In this document: positions 8,855 to 19,588 of the stretch, piece after piece | Position numbering within the stretch: position 1 is the first letter of the stretch | Layout of the letters: the number at the start of each line of letters is the position of its first letter | Source: Cellvibrionales bacterium UBA4451 | Lineage (GTDB): Bacteria; Pseudomonadota; Gammaproteobacteria; Pseudomonadales; Porticoccaceae | Length of the DNA: 64,000 bases | Assembly (NCBI GenBank): GCA_002390285.1 | Contig: DGPB01000002.1 | Coordinates: 62,001-126,000, forward strand | Direction: 5' to 3' | Position numbers and translations under genes: made by a program | Notes under the pieces: model-generated | The model's input: the letters and a program-made list of their open reading frames with translations, nothing else | Databases searched by the model: none | Told to the model about the DNA's origin: nothing

Positions 8855-10315
8855 GTGACAGAAGAGACTCGCCCAGTACCCGCTGATTTTTTTGCTGATT
8901 GGAAAGAGCGTGAAGCACTGGCAGAAGCCATGATTCCACTGATTGGCCGGTTGTATAGAGAGAATAATGTTTCGCTCTATATGTACGGCAAGAACATGGT
9001 GAATCGTTCTGTAATCGAGCTGATGAAGGCGCACCGTTTTGTTCGTCAAATGGAGCATAACGAACTGTCAGAATATGAGACTTTTCCCTTGGTTCAGGCT
9101 CTATCAGAAATGGATCTGGGGCCAGCGCATATTGATGTGGGTAAGCTCGCTGTGAGCTACCAGAAATCGGGCAATGGTTCTAATCTCACTGAGTTTCTTC
9201 AAAACGAAGTGGGTGATGATATAGGCGTCACTAGAAAGCCGTTACCAGAGCCACAGGATGTGGTGCTATATGGTTTTGGTCGTATTGGTCGGTTGCTAGC
9301 TCGCCTGCTTGTTGAAAAAACAGGTAGCGGCGATATGTTGAGATTGCGGGCCATTGTGGTTCGCAAGGGTGGTAGTGTTAATGATCTAGCCACTCGTGCC
9401 AGCTTGCTTAGGCGGGATTCTGTGCATGGGGCCTTCGATGGCACTATTCGTGTGCTTGAAGATGAAAATATTCTGGTGTGCAACGGTAACCCCATTCAGG
9501 TCATCTATGCCAATTCACCGGCTGAGGTCGACTATACACAGTACGGTATTAACAACGCCATTGTCGTGGACAACACGGGTGTATGGCGTGATGAGGCAGG
9601 CTTGGGGCAACACCTTAACTGCGCGGGCGCCAGTAAAGTGATTCTTACTGCGCCAGGAAAGGGAGAAATTCCCAACATTGTTTACGGTATTAATCACCAC
9701 GAAATAAAGCCCGATTCAAAAATTATATCGGCAGCCTCCTGTACCACTAATGCGATCGTGCCAATATTGAAGGCCATCAATGATGAGTTTGGTCTCAATA
9801 AGGGGCACGTAGAAAGCGTTCATTCCTATACTAATGATCAGAACCTGATTGATAACTATCACAAGGGGGCTCGAAGAGGTCGTAGCGCTGCTCTCAATAT
9901 GGTGCTGACTGAAACAGGTGCAGCGAAAGCGGTGGCCAAAGCGTTGCCTGAGTTGGAAGGTAAGCTAACGGGTAACGCCATTCGGGTGCCGACCCCTAAT
10001 GTGTCTATGGCGATTCTTAACTTACAGTTGAATCGAGAGACAACGCGTGACGAACTGAATGAGTACATTAGAGAAATGGCGCTGCACTCCAAGCTGCAGC
10101 AGCAGATTGATTACACGATATCCACGGAGGCGGTATCTACTGACTTTGTTGGTTCTCGACACGCTTGTATTTTTGATTCCGAGGCAACCATTGTGAGTGG
10201 TGACAGCGTTGTCTTGTACTGTTGGTATGACAATGAGTTTGGGTATAGTTGTCAGGTAGTACGCTGTTTGGAAGAGCTGGTTGGTGTGTCTTGGCCAATG
10301 TATCCACGGTCTTGA
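8855..10315 (+). CDS. gap: Long-form glyceraldehyde-3-phosphate dehydrogenase
   Basis: GAPDH family enzyme (oxidises glyceraldehyde 3-phosphate with phosphate and NAD(P)+). From the GTG at 8855, which follows AGAGG at good spacing, it is 486 residues: an N-terminal helical extension of about 130 residues absent from ordinary GAPDH, then the Rossmann domain (VVLYGFGRIGRLLARLL) and the catalytic domain with AASCTTNAIVP, where Cys296 is the nucleophile, plus HSYTNDQ. Such extended GAPDHs are typical of pseudomonads and some marine gammaproteobacteria and sit beside mfd and nqr there. The frame is open back to a TTG at 8744, but no ribosome binding site supports that. Cofactor preference cannot be read with confidence. 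Confidence 0.93.
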   Translation: MTEETRPVPADFFADWKEREALAEAMIPLIGRLYRENNVSLYMYGKNMVNRSVIELMKAHRFVRQMEHNELSEYETFPLVQALSEMDLGPAHIDVGKLAVSYQKSGNGSNLTEFLQNEVGDDIGVTRKPLPEPQDVVLYGFGRIGRLLARLLVEKTGSGDMLRLRAIVVRKGGSVNDLATRASLLRRDSVHGAFDGTIRVLEDENILVCNGNPIQVIYANSPAEVDYTQYGINNAIVVDNTGVWRDEAGLGQHLNCAGASKVILTAPGKGEIPNIVYGINHHEIKPDSKIISAASCTTNAIVPILKAINDEFGLNKGHVESVHSYTNDQNLIDNYHKGARRGRSAALNMVLTETGAAKAVAKALPELEGKLTGNAIRVPTPNVSMAILNLQLNRETTRDELNEYIREMALHSKLQQQIDYTISTEAVSTDFVGSRHACIFDSEATIVSGDSVVLYCWYDNEFGYSCQVVRCLEELVGVSWPMYPRS

Positions 10316-10420
10316 GTATGTCTAATGCGAGAGCCGCGATAAACCGGGGCTCTTTGCTGATAAGAAGATGATCTTTATCAAGCAATGCTGAATCGGTAGT
10401 GAATTTCCACAATAGCTGTA

Positions 10421-10450
10421 CTGGTAATAAAAGGCCTCGACCTTTATAAT
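10421..10450 (+). promoter_or_regulatory. Probable nqr operon promoter
   Basis: A perfect TATAAT at 10445-10450 is followed by a GC-rich CGCGCC discriminator, a combination common at growth-rate-controlled promoters. The -35 (around 10421-10427, CTGGTA/TGGTAA) is poor. Use of this promoter gives a leader of about 145 bases that contains the hairpin at 10518-10548. Confidence 0.45.
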
Positions 10451-10517
10451 CGCGCCGGTTCAAATTCTGACGATTTTAGCATTTGGCACTGTTAATAAGC
10501 GTTAGAAGTTACATTTT

Positions 10518-10548
10518 CATCGCCGTTATATTTTGCGATGCTTTTTTT
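10518..10548 (+). terminator. Terminator-like hairpin in the nqrA leader
   Basis: CATCGC (10518-10523) pairs perfectly with GCGATG (10535-10540) around an 11-base AT-rich loop, and C plus seven T (10542-10548) follow directly. It ends 53 bases before the nqrA ATG. It is either the distant terminator of gap or an attenuator in the nqr leader. The stem is short, so efficiency is uncertain. Confidence 0.5.
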
Positions 10549-10592
10549 GGGGTGCTCGTTAAGAGCAATAATCAATTCAACTGCGTCAGTAG

Positions 10593-11963
<1,371 letters not shown>

Positions 11964-11965
11964 TA

Positions 11966-13168
11966 GTGAAAATTTTACGTAACTATCTTGATAAAATTGA
12001 GCCGCATTTCCACAAAGACGGCAAGTGGGAGAAATGGTTTGCCCTGTTCGAAGCGGCAGACACTATCTTCTATTCTCCGGGTACCGTGACAAAAAATGGT
12101 TCTCATATTCGTGATGGTGTCGACCTGAAGCGTGTGATGATTACTGTTTGGCTGGCGGCTTTCCCTGCCATGTTCTACGGTATGTATAACCTTGGCTTCC
12201 AAGCTAACACTATTATGGCGGCCTCCGGTGCGACTGCCGTTGAAGGTTGGCATGGTGTTTTGATATCCATGTTTGCCGGTCATGACCCAGCAAGTATATG
12301 GGATTGCATGTTGTACGGTGCGGTCTACTTTGTACCGATTTATATGGTCACCTTTATTATCGGTGGTTTCTGGGAAGTTTTGTTCGCCATGATTCGTGGC
12401 CACGAAGTTAACGAAGGCTTCTTTGTTACCTCCATTTTGTTTGCACTGATTTGCCCACCGGACATGCCATTATGGCAAGTGGCACTGGGTATCACCTTTG
12501 GTATTGTGATTGGCAAAGAAGTGTTTGGTGGTACCGGTAAAAACTTCCTTAATCCAGCACTGACTGGCCGTGCATTCTTGTTCTTTGCTTATCCGGCAGA
12601 AATGTCCGGTGATGCAGTGTGGACTGCAGTTGATGGCTACACTAGTGCAACGGCATTATCAGTAGCGGCAACTCAAGGTGTTGAGGTTTTGCAGCAGCAG
12701 CTGACGTGGATGGATGCCTTTATGGGTAAGATGCAGGGTTCCATTGGTGAGACATCAACCTTAGCTATCTTTATTGGTGGTGCAGTGTTACTCCTTAACC
12801 GTATTGCCTCATGGCGTATTATTGCCGGAGTGATGATCGGTATGATTGCTCTGTCTACACTGTTTAACTTTATTGGTTCTGACACCAACCCCATGTTTAA
12901 TGTGCCCTGGCATTGGCACCTTGTGATCGGTAGCTTTGCCTTCGGTCTGATCTTTATGGCAACCGATCCTGTATCTGCATCTATGACCGATACCGGCAAG
13001 CTTTGGTATGGTGCTTTAATTGGTGTGATGGTGGTGTTAATTCGTGTGGTTAATCCAGCTTTTCCTGAAGGCATGATGTTGGCTATTTTGTTTGCTAACT
13101 TATTTGCACCGCTGATCGATCACTTTGTGGTTGAGGCCAATATTAAACGGAGGGTGGCACGTGGCTAG
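11966..13168 (+). CDS. nqrB: Na+-translocating NADH:quinone reductase subunit B
   Basis: 400-residue integral membrane subunit that carries a covalent FMN and riboflavin and forms the sodium path. The GTG start follows GGAGGG. The flavinylation site lies in [10 protein letters not shown]: Thr229 corresponds to Vibrio cholerae Thr236. The residue two before it is Ser, where the usual motif is (S/T)GAT. Other conserved stretches: [48 protein letters not shown] and [20 protein letters not shown]. Two bases separate it from nqrA, and its end overlaps nqrC by eight bases. Confidence 0.98.
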   Translation: MKILRNYLDKIEPHFHKDGKWEKWFALFEAADTIFYSPGTVTKNGSHIRDGVDLKRVMITVWLAAFPAMFYGMYNLGFQANTIMAASGATAVEGWHGVLISMFAGHDPASIWDCMLYGAVYFVPIYMVTFIIGGFWEVLFAMIRGHEVNEGFFVTSILFALICPPDMPLWQVALGITFGIVIGKEVFGGTGKNFLNPALTGRAFLFFAYPAEMSGDAVWTAVDGYTSATALSVAATQGVEVLQQQLTWMDAFMGKMQGSIGETSTLAIFIGGAVLLLNRIASWRIIAGVMIGMIALSTLFNFIGSDTNPMFNVPWHWHLVIGSFAFGLIFMATDPVSASMTDTGKLWYGALIGVMVVLIRVVNPAFPEGMMLAILFANLFAPLIDHFVVEANIKRRVARG

Positions 13169-13931
13169 TAACGACTCTACTTCGAAAACTATTATTGTTG
13201 CGCTGGCACTTTGTATTGTCTGTTCAGTTATTGTTTCAACTGCGGCGGTTATGCTCCGTCCGGCTCAACAGGCTAACAAAGATCTGGATCGTAAAACGAA
13301 CATTCTCGCCGCAGCCGGCATGTTGCAAGAAGGCGTCGGTGTAGAAGAGCAATTTTCTAGCATCTCGACTCGCGCAGTAGATATGGCCACTGGCAAGTTT
13401 ACTGATGTGGTTGACGTAGCTACCTATGACCAGCGCAAGGCAGGCAAGAATCCTGCAATGTCTGATGATCTTGGTGATGCTGACCTAGCTAAGATTGGTC
13501 GTCGTGCCAAATACATGCTGGTGTATGTGGTGGAAGGTGATTCTGGTCTTGATAAAGTCATCTTACCGATTAAGGGCTATGGGCTGTGGTCAACGCTTTA
13601 CGGTTTTGTCGCACTTGAGTCTGATCTAAACACAGTAGCGGGTCTTGGTTTTTATGATCATGCCGAAACACCCGGTCTGGGTGGTGAGGTGGATAATCCC
13701 GCCTGGAAAGCCAAGTGGATAGGTAAGAAGAGCTACGATGCTAAAAACAAGCAGGCTTTGACGGTTATTAAGGGTTCTGTTGATAGCAGTCGTCCTGAGG
13801 CCGTGCATCAGATCGATGGTTTATCCGGTGCAACGCTGACCAGTAAGGGTGTAGATAATCTGATTAAGTTCTGGATGGGTGAAGATGGTTTTGCTCCATT
13901 CCTAGCTAACTTGGGTGCAGGGGAGGCTTAA
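13161..13931 (+). CDS. nqrC: Na+-translocating NADH:quinone reductase subunit C
   Basis: Subunit with one N-terminal membrane helix (about residues 9-30) and a periplasmic domain carrying covalent FMN. The attachment motif SGAT has Thr225, the same number as in Vibrio cholerae. The start is the GTG at 13161 ([12 protein letters not shown]), which has GGAGGG just upstream and overlaps nqrB by eight bases; an in-frame upstream start at 13125 lies deep inside nqrB and is unlikely. The conserved [18 protein letters not shown] and [10 protein letters not shown] regions are intact. 256 residues, normal length. Confidence 0.97.
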   Translation: MASNDSTSKTIIVALALCIVCSVIVSTAAVMLRPAQQANKDLDRKTNILAAAGMLQEGVGVEEQFSSISTRAVDMATGKFTDVVDVATYDQRKAGKNPAMSDDLGDADLAKIGRRAKYMLVYVVEGDSGLDKVILPIKGYGLWSTLYGFVALESDLNTVAGLGFYDHAETPGLGGEVDNPAWKAKWIGKKSYDAKNKQALTVIKGSVDSSRPEAVHQIDGLSGATLTSKGVDNLIKFWMGEDGFAPFLANLGAGEA

Positions 13932-13933
13932 TC

Positions 13934-14599
13934 ATGTCGACAAAGATAAAAGAAGTATTGTTTAAACCAGTTTTTGATGAGAATCCAATTGTCCTTCAAA
14001 TTTTGGGTATTTGTTCGGCATTGGCTGTTACGTCCAGCTTAAAAGTGTCTGTTGTTATGTGTATTGCTCTGACACTGGTGACAGCGTTCTCAAGCATGTT
14101 GATATCGATAATCCGTAAACAGATTCCGGGTAGCATTCGAATTATTGTGCAGATGACCATTATTGCTTCGGTAGTGATATTGGTAGACCAGATTTTGAAG
14201 GCGGTGGCTTACGATATTAGTAAGCAGCTTTCGGTATTCGTTGGTCTGATCATCACTAACTGTATTGTTATGGGCCGTGCAGAAGCCTATGCCATGAAAA
14301 ATCCTCCCATAGCCAGCTTCCTCGACGGTATTGGTAATGGGTTGGGTTACAGTGTGATCTTGTTGATTCTCGCCTTTATTCGTGAATTGTTCGGTGCGGG
14401 TAAACTGTTTGGGTTTGAGATCTTCGCAGTCGTTAATAACGGTGGTTGGTATGTACCTAACGGTCTATTACTACTCCCACCCAGTGCATTTTTCCTGATT
14501 GGCCTGTTAATTTGGGCGCTGCGCTCTTGGAAAAAAGACCAAGTAGAGGCTCCAGATTTCAAGATTTCGCCGAATTCATCTGAAGGGGAGGCCGTTTGA
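13934..14599 (+). CDS. nqrD: Na+-translocating NADH:quinone reductase subunit D
   Basis: 221-residue polytopic membrane subunit that, with NqrE, binds an iron centre at the middle of the membrane between the NqrF and NqrC cofactors. It opens with [24 protein letters not shown]; the conserved Cys in LGICSALAV and in [16 protein letters not shown] are the type that ligate this centre. Starts two bases after nqrC behind a GGGGAGG-type site and overlaps nqrE by one base (TGATG). Confidence 0.97.
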   Translation: MSTKIKEVLFKPVFDENPIVLQILGICSALAVTSSLKVSVVMCIALTLVTAFSSMLISIIRKQIPGSIRIIVQMTIIASVVILVDQILKAVAYDISKQLSVFVGLIITNCIVMGRAEAYAMKNPPIASFLDGIGNGLGYSVILLILAFIRELFGAGKLFGFEIFAVVNNGGWYVPNGLLLLPPSAFFLIGLLIWALRSWKKDQVEAPDFKISPNSSEGEAV

Positions 14600-15216
14600 T
14601 GGAACATTATCTGAGTCTTTTTGTTCGCTCTGTTTTCATTGAAAATATGGCGCTGTCTTTCTTCTTGGGCATGTGTACCTTTTTAGCTATTTCCAAGAAA
14701 ATTCAGGCCGCTCTTGGTTTGGGGATTGCCGTTATTGTTGTGCTGGTCATTACGGTCCCTGCTAACAGCTTGCTTTATACGTACCTGCTTGCTGATGGCG
14801 CTCTGGCCTGGACTGGCATTGACGGTATGGAAGATGTAGACCTCAGTTTCCTGGGGCTAATCAGCTACATTGGTGTGATTGCGGCTATTGTCCAAATCAT
14901 GGAGATGTTCCTGGATAAGTTTGTTCCTGCGCTGTACAACGCTCTGGGTGTATTCCTGCCATTGATTACAGTGAACTGCGCCATTTTGGGTGCTTCATTG
15001 TTTATGGTTGAGCGTGACTACGATTTAGCAGAAAGCACTGTGTATGGTTTAGGAGCTGGTGTTGGTTGGGCTCTGGCTATTGTTGCCCTTGCTGGCATTA
15101 GAGAAAAGTTGAAATACAGCGACGTGCCTGTCGGTCTGCAAGGCTTGGGTATCACCTTTATTACTGTTGGTCTGATGTCGTTGGGCTTTATGTCCTTCGG
15201 CGGCATCGATCTGTAA
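14599..15216 (+). CDS. nqrE: Na+-translocating NADH:quinone reductase subunit E
   Basis: 205-residue six-helix membrane subunit, pseudo-symmetric to NqrD. The conserved Cys motifs [14 protein letters not shown] (N-terminal) and [12 protein letters not shown] are present and correspond to the iron ligands known in this subunit pair. The ATG at 14599 shares its A with the nqrD stop and has GGGGAGG upstream; an in-frame TTG at 14596 is not needed. Confidence 0.97.
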   Translation: MEHYLSLFVRSVFIENMALSFFLGMCTFLAISKKIQAALGLGIAVIVVLVITVPANSLLYTYLLADGALAWTGIDGMEDVDLSFLGLISYIGVIAAIVQIMEMFLDKFVPALYNALGVFLPLITVNCAILGASLFMVERDYDLAESTVYGLGAGVGWALAIVALAGIREKLKYSDVPVGLQGLGITFITVGLMSLGFMSFGGIDL

Positions 15217-15237
15217 TCGGCGGGGAGAAGAAAGATA

Positions 15238-16461
15238 ATGAATCTGGAAATCATACTCGGCGTTGGAATGTTCACAGCGGTTGTATTAGTGCTGGTAGCA
15301 TTTATCCTCGCTGCGCGAGCGAAATTGGTGAGTACCGGCGATATCACTATTGATATCAATGGCGAAAAAACAATCACTGTGCCTGCGGGTGACAAGTTAT
15401 TGCAAACCCTTTCGAATGCGGGTTTGTTTCTACCCTCAGCTTGTGGCGGTGGTGGTACCTGTGCTCAATGTAAGTGTGTTGTGGTAGAAGGCGGTGGCTC
15501 TATGTTACCGACAGAAGAGTCCCACTTTACTAAACGGGAAGCCAAAGAAGGCTGGCGTTTGTCCTGTCAGACTCCTGTCAAACAGGATATGAAGGTTGAA
15601 GTACCTGAAGACGTATTTGGTGTTAAGCAATGGGAGTGTACGGTTGAGTCTAACCCCAATGTGGCGACCTTTATTAAAGAGCTGACATTGAAGTTGCCGG
15701 AAGGCGAAAATGTAGAATTTCAAGCGGGTGGTTATGTACAGCTGGAATGCCCCCCTCATCATATAAAATACAGTGATTTCGATATTGATGAAGAATATCG
15801 CGGTGACTGGGAACGTTTCGGTTTCTTTGCTCACGAATCTATTGTGACTGAGGATGTAATTCGCGCTTATTCCATGGCCAACTATCCAGAAGAGCGGGGT
15901 GTTGTTAAATTCAACATTCGTTGTGCTACGCCGCCTCCTGGGTCTCACGGTATTCCTCCGGGCATTATGTCTTCGTGGACGTTTAACCTGAAGCCTGGTG
16001 ATAAGGTAAAAGTATACGGTCCCTTTGGTGAATTCTTTGCCAAAGATACCGATAACGAAATGGTGTTCATCGGTGGTGGTGCTGGTATGGCTCCCATGCG
16101 GTCGCATCTGCTTGATCAGCTACGTCGTTTAAAGAGTAGTCGTAAAATATCGTTCTGGTATGGCGCTCGCTCTATGCGCGAATGCTTCTACAATGAAGAG
16201 TACGACGAGTTAGCCGCTAAAAATGACAACTTTGACTGGCACTTGGCTCTTTCAGACCCTCAACCAGAAGATAACTGGGATGGGTTGCAGGGCTTTATCC
16301 ACCAGGTTCTTTACGATAACTACCTGAAGGATCACCCTGCACCAGAAGATTGTGAATACTACATGTGTGGGCCACCCATGATGAATGCCGCGGTGGTCAA
16401 GATGTTGGTTGATCTAGGTGTTGAGAGAGATAATATCTTCCTCGATGACTTTGGCGGTTAA
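15238..16461 (+). CDS. nqrF: Na+-translocating NADH:quinone reductase subunit F
   Basis: 407-residue NADH-oxidising entry subunit. Order: one N-terminal membrane helix (about 3-25), a ferredoxin-like [2Fe-2S] domain with Cys69, Cys75, Cys78 and Cys110 (one less than the Vibrio cholerae numbering), then an FAD domain ([11 protein letters not shown]) and an NADH domain ([29 protein letters not shown]) ending in the usual FLDDFGG. Last structural gene of the operon; a terminator-like repeat begins 44 bases after its stop. Confidence 0.98.
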   Translation: MNLEIILGVGMFTAVVLVLVAFILAARAKLVSTGDITIDINGEKTITVPAGDKLLQTLSNAGLFLPSACGGGGTCAQCKCVVVEGGGSMLPTEESHFTKREAKEGWRLSCQTPVKQDMKVEVPEDVFGVKQWECTVESNPNVATFIKELTLKLPEGENVEFQAGGYVQLECPPHHIKYSDFDIDEEYRGDWERFGFFAHESIVTEDVIRAYSMANYPEERGVVKFNIRCATPPPGSHGIPPGIMSSWTFNLKPGDKVKVYGPFGEFFAKDTDNEMVFIGGGAGMAPMRSHLLDQLRRLKSSRKISFWYGARSMRECFYNEEYDELAAKNDNFDWHLALSDPQPEDNWDGLQGFIHQVLYDNYLKDHPAPEDCEYYMCGPPMMNAAVVKMLVDLGVERDNIFLDDFGG

Positions 16462-16475
16462 TGTAAAGGGGGCCA

Positions 16476-17528
16476 ATGAAAGTTTTGCCTACAAAAGCAA
16501 TAACAAAAACGAGGCCTAGGGCCTCGTTTTTGGTTACCTGTTTCCTCATTTTTGCTGGGTTGCAGGGCTGCGCAAAAGAACCAGAGCAGTTGGTATTCAA
16601 TGGTGCGACGATGGGGACCACCTACCTGGTGAAAATTGTGCCTGGTGAAACAGTGGTGGCGAAAAACCTAGCTGATCACATTGATGACAGGCTCAAGGGC
16701 TTAGATGCAACCTTTAGCACCTACCAAAAAAGCTCTGAGCTGATGAACTTCAATCAGTCAGCTATCAATCAGCCCGTCTCAGTCTCACCGGATATGTTGA
16801 AGGTGATGACTATTGCCATGCAGGTCTATCAGCAAAGTGATGGCGCTTTTGACCCCACAGTAGGCCCACTCGTAAACCTTTGGGGCTTTGGGCCAAATTA
16901 TACCGACCAGGTTATCCCCCAGGCTCAAGATATCACTCATCACTTACTATCAGTTGGGTTGAATAATCTTTTGTTGAATCAACAGGCAGGTACGGCAACT
17001 CGTCAGTCTGATATCCAGTTGGATTTATCTGCTATTGCGAAAGGCTATGCTGTTGATGCTGTGGCAGAACTGCTGGCATCCAGTGGACTTGTTAATTATC
17101 TGGTGGAAGTAGGAGGGGAGTTGCGTTTGAGTGGCCGTAAGGCTAATGGTCAACGCTGGAAAATCGCCATCGAAAAGCCCTCGTTAGAGCAAGGTAATGT
17201 ACAACAAGCTATCTCAGTAGAAGATATGGCTGTAGCAACCTCAGGAGATTACCGTAACTATTTTGAGAAAAATGGGAAACGTTATTCTCATACTATCGAC
17301 CCAAGGACAGGCTACCCAATCGACCATGGTCTGGCTTCCGTCACCGTTGTTTCTCAATCAGCCGTCAAGGCCGATGCTTTGGCTACTGCTATGATGGTAA
17401 TGGGCCCAGAGAAGGCCCTGAGGTTTACAGAACAAAATAACCTGGCAGCCTACCTCTTGATAAAGGAGGTCGATGGTTTTAAATCGAGAGCTTCAACGGT
17501 GTTCACTCAAGATTTTTTAGGAGAGTAG
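16476..17528 (+). CDS. apbE: FAD:protein FMN transferase ApbE (lipoprotein)
   Basis: Periplasmic flavin transferase that attaches FMN from FAD to Thr of NqrB and NqrC. The 350-residue precursor has a basic N-region (K7, K11, R13, R15), a hydrophobic core and the lipobox LQGC with Cys32. Family motifs: GATMGTTYLVKI, a Met/Asn-rich helix at the active site (LMNFNQS), GAFDPTVGPLVNLWGFG, DLSAIAKGYAVD, VEVGGELR, and HTIDPRTGYPIDHGLASVTV. It follows nqrF by 14 bases. Oddly, codons 10-19 contain a perfect terminator-like inverted repeat (16505-16531), so transcription into apbE may be reduced relative to nqrA-F. Confidence 0.96.
   Translation: MKVLPTKAITKTRPRASFLVTCFLIFAGLQGCAKEPEQLVFNGATMGTTYLVKIVPGETVVAKNLADHIDDRLKGLDATFSTYQKSSELMNFNQSAINQPVSVSPDMLKVMTIAMQVYQQSDGAFDPTVGPLVNLWGFGPNYTDQVIPQAQDITHHLLSVGLNNLLLNQQAGTATRQSDIQLDLSAIAKGYAVDAVAELLASSGLVNYLVEVGGELRLSGRKANGQRWKIAIEKPSLEQGNVQQAISVEDMAVATSGDYRNYFEKNGKRYSHTIDPRTGYPIDHGLASVTVVSQSAVKADALATAMMVMGPEKALRFTEQNNLAAYLLIKEVDGFKSRASTVFTQDFLGE
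16505..16531 (+). terminator. Terminator-like perfect hairpin inside the start of apbE
   Basis: Twelve bases AAAAACGAGGCC (16505-16516) pair perfectly with GGCCTCGTTTTT (16520-16531) around a three-base loop TAG. The GC-rich seven-base core next to a run of five T is a textbook intrinsic terminator. It lies 44-70 bases after nqrF but within apbE codons 10-19, between the start codon and the signal-peptide core. Confidence 0.7.
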
Positions 17529-17531
17529 ATA

Positions 17532-17774
17532 GTGCTCGAAATATTACTGGCTTTTCTTGTTTTATTGCTGATTGTGGCCGGTATGGCCATTGGTGTGATT
17601 ATGGGCCGTAAACCGTTAAAAGGTTCTTGTGGCGGCGTTGGGGCAGCGTTGGGTGAGGTGGACTATAGCTGCGATTTATGTGGAGGCGACCCAAATAAAT
17701 GTGACGAAATTTCTCAGGAAACTGCACAGGATAAAGCGAGTGACCTAGCCTACGATGCAACCAACAAACAATAG
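17532..17774 (+). CDS. nqrM: Na+-NQR maturation factor NqrM
   Basis: 80-residue protein with one N-terminal membrane helix (residues 2-24) and four cysteines, C33, C47, C50 and C57, in the pattern GSCGG...DYSCDLCGG...KCD of the NqrM (DUF539) family. NqrM is needed to build the iron centre between NqrD and NqrE; the essential Cys33 of the Vibrio protein is at the same number here. Starts with GTG three bases after apbE. Last gene of the nqr cluster, convergent with mltD. Confidence 0.95.
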   Translation: MLEILLAFLVLLLIVAGMAIGVIMGRKPLKGSCGGVGAALGEVDYSCDLCGGDPNKCDEISQETAQDKASDLAYDATNKQ

Positions 17775-17850
17775 ATTAAGAAGCAACACATTGATTAGTA
17801 AGCTGTTATCATAAAAACCACAATAAATATGTTGTTATTATCTATAGATT

Positions 17851-17860
17851 CCCCCCCCCC
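17851..17860. repeat. Homopolymeric C10 tract next to the mltD stop codon
   Basis: Ten consecutive C on the plus strand (G10 in the mltD sense), one base beyond the mltD stop codon and flanked by TCTATA on both sides. It is the only such tract noticed in the window. Being outside coding sequence it cannot switch a frame, but it could slip. Confidence 0.9.
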
Positions 17861-17861
17861 T

Positions 17862-19403
17862 CTATATCTTGAGTACATCCACAAATAAGGTAAGACGCTG
17901 TCCAGGTTTTAGATAGTTTTTCTGGTTCAGCTTATTCCATTCAAGAATATCGCTAATTTGCAGGTCAAACTTGCTGGCGATTCGATACAAAGAGTCACCC
18001 CGACGTACCTTATATTTGAGTTTTCTTACACTGGCCGGAGCGCTTTCTCCACTTACATGTACTTTCAGTGTTTTTCCAAGTTTAAGCGCGGATTTAACAT
18101 CTAGGCTATTCCACTTGGCTATGTCATGAATAGAAACATTTTGGTTTCGTGCAATCCTCCAGAGAGAGTCACCACTTTTAACGGTGTAGAAACCTACCTT
18201 TCCCGCAGAAGGAAGGTCAAAACCAGTCCCTGGGATTTTCAATTTCTGGCCGATTCGGAGAAAATCACCTTTAAGTTTATTCTGACTCCGAAGCTGTTTT
18301 TCTGGAATGTGGTGTACGCTGGCTACGCCTGACAGGGTATCACCTGATTTCACCACATACTGTTTGATCGGAGCCCATTCGTTCCGTGGTGTGCTTGCGA
18401 GAGCCATGCGGAAGCGTTGTGTTTTTTCGATAGGCAATGAAATGTATTGCGGGCTTTCAGGGTGTGTAACCCTGCGGCTATAGCCTGCATTAAGCTGATA
18501 GAGTGTGTCGGCTTCAATGCCGGCCATTTTTGCCGCTCTTGATAGGTCAATTTGTTCGTGCAGCTGAATGGTGGTGAAATAGGGTTGGTTTGCCACGTCA
18601 GGTAGGGATATATCATGCTTTTTGGGGTTGGCAACAATCCGAGAAATAGCGAGCAGTTGTGGAACATAGGCTCGAGTTTCCCGTGGTAAACCCAGAGACC
18701 AGAAATCAGTTGGTTTTCCATCACGCTTATTGCGTTCAATGGCTCTTTTTACATTCCCTTCACCCGAGTTATAAGCTGCTAATGCCAGTAACCAGTCGCC
18801 ATCAAAATAGTTGTGCAGGTACTTTAAATATTGAATGGCCGCGTCGGTGGACGCTATGGGATCACGTCGGCCATCGTACCACCAGTCGCGTTTTAGACCG
18901 AACCTTGACCCTGTCCCTGGAATAAACTGCCAGAGTCCGGATGCATGGCTGTGTGAGTAGGCTAGTGGGTCGAAGGCACTTTCAACAGCCGGTAACATCG
19001 CCAGTTCCAGAGGCATATCATTAGCTTCCAGTTTTGTGATGATGTGATAGAGAAAGAACTGACCACGTTGCATAACACGGTCTACATAAGTCTGGCTGTT
19101 GCTGTACCAGGCGACTTGTTTTTCAATGCCAGGATTATCGTAATGCTCTTGTAGTTCTAACCCTGTGCGTAAGCGTTGCCACAGGTCTCCTTGGCTGGAT
19201 TTTTTTGGATGATGAAGAGATATAGATAGTGATGGCCCTGGCTGTTCGGTTACCTGGATAGGTCTGCTCTTTGCGGCTACAGCCACTATTTTTTCTGGCA
19301 GTGGTTGTACTGTGGGCACAGCCACCTGTTGTGTTGTCTGTTGTGCGCATCCAGCTAAGAGAGCAATGAGTAGTGGAATAAAGGTTCGTTTCTTATTTTG
19401 CAT
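17862..19403 (-). CDS. mltD: Membrane-bound lytic murein transglycosylase D
   Basis: Outer-membrane lipoprotein that cleaves peptidoglycan glycan strands. From the ATG at 19403 (MQNKKRTFIPLLIALLAGC) it is 513 residues with lipobox LAGC and Cys19; a TTG at 19439 lacks such a start. The SLT domain shows Glu141 as catalytic acid in AVESAFDPLAYS, followed by SGLWQFIPGTG and AYNSGEGNV. Three LysM domains follow (YVVKSGDTL, YTVKSGDSL and YKVRRGDSL at their starts), one more than E. coli MltD as I remember it. The gene order mltD-gloB is common in relatives. No clear ribosome binding site was seen. Confidence 0.95.
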   Translation of the reverse strand: MQNKKRTFIPLLIALLAGCAQQTTQQVAVPTVQPLPEKIVAVAAKSRPIQVTEQPGPSLSISLHHPKKSSQGDLWQRLRTGLELQEHYDNPGIEKQVAWYSNSQTYVDRVMQRGQFFLYHIITKLEANDMPLELAMLPAVESAFDPLAYSHSHASGLWQFIPGTGSRFGLKRDWWYDGRRDPIASTDAAIQYLKYLHNYFDGDWLLALAAYNSGEGNVKRAIERNKRDGKPTDFWSLGLPRETRAYVPQLLAISRIVANPKKHDISLPDVANQPYFTTIQLHEQIDLSRAAKMAGIEADTLYQLNAGYSRRVTHPESPQYISLPIEKTQRFRMALASTPRNEWAPIKQYVVKSGDTLSGVASVHHIPEKQLRSQNKLKGDFLRIGQKLKIPGTGFDLPSAGKVGFYTVKSGDSLWRIARNQNVSIHDIAKWNSLDVKSALKLGKTLKVHVSGESAPASVRKLKYKVRRGDSLYRIASKFDLQISDILEWNKLNQKNYLKPGQRLTLFVDVLKI

Positions 19404-19488
19404 TTTTATTACTACTAATAGGATGTTTTGCCCGAACAATAGGGTGTGAACGGGTGTGGATTGTAACGGCCTGATTCATTAGGATCAA

Positions 19489-19518
19489 TTTATGACAGTT
19501 CTATTTATGACAGCTCTG
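19489..19518. repeat. Tandem 15-base repeat upstream of mltD
   Basis: TTTATGACAGTTCTA is followed immediately by TTTATGACAGCTCTG (13 of 15 identical). It lies about 85-115 bases upstream of the mltD start, between mltD and the end of gloB, where the mltD promoter should be. It could be a pair of regulator half-sites. Confidence 0.55.
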
Positions 19519-19588
19519 TGGGGTTTATTCCGTGACAAGGTGAACAGTCATGAAACTTTTATAGAGGCACGGCTATAAGTGAACAGTA

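Noticed and set aside
10330..10353. AGAGCC/GGCTCT inverted repeat just after gap
   Set aside because: Six base pairs with a 12-base loop and only a short T-run; too weak to call a terminator.
13125..13160. Longer nqrC start within nqrB
   Set aside because: The GTG at 13161 has GGAGGG at good spacing and gives the family N-terminus and the expected Thr225 numbering.
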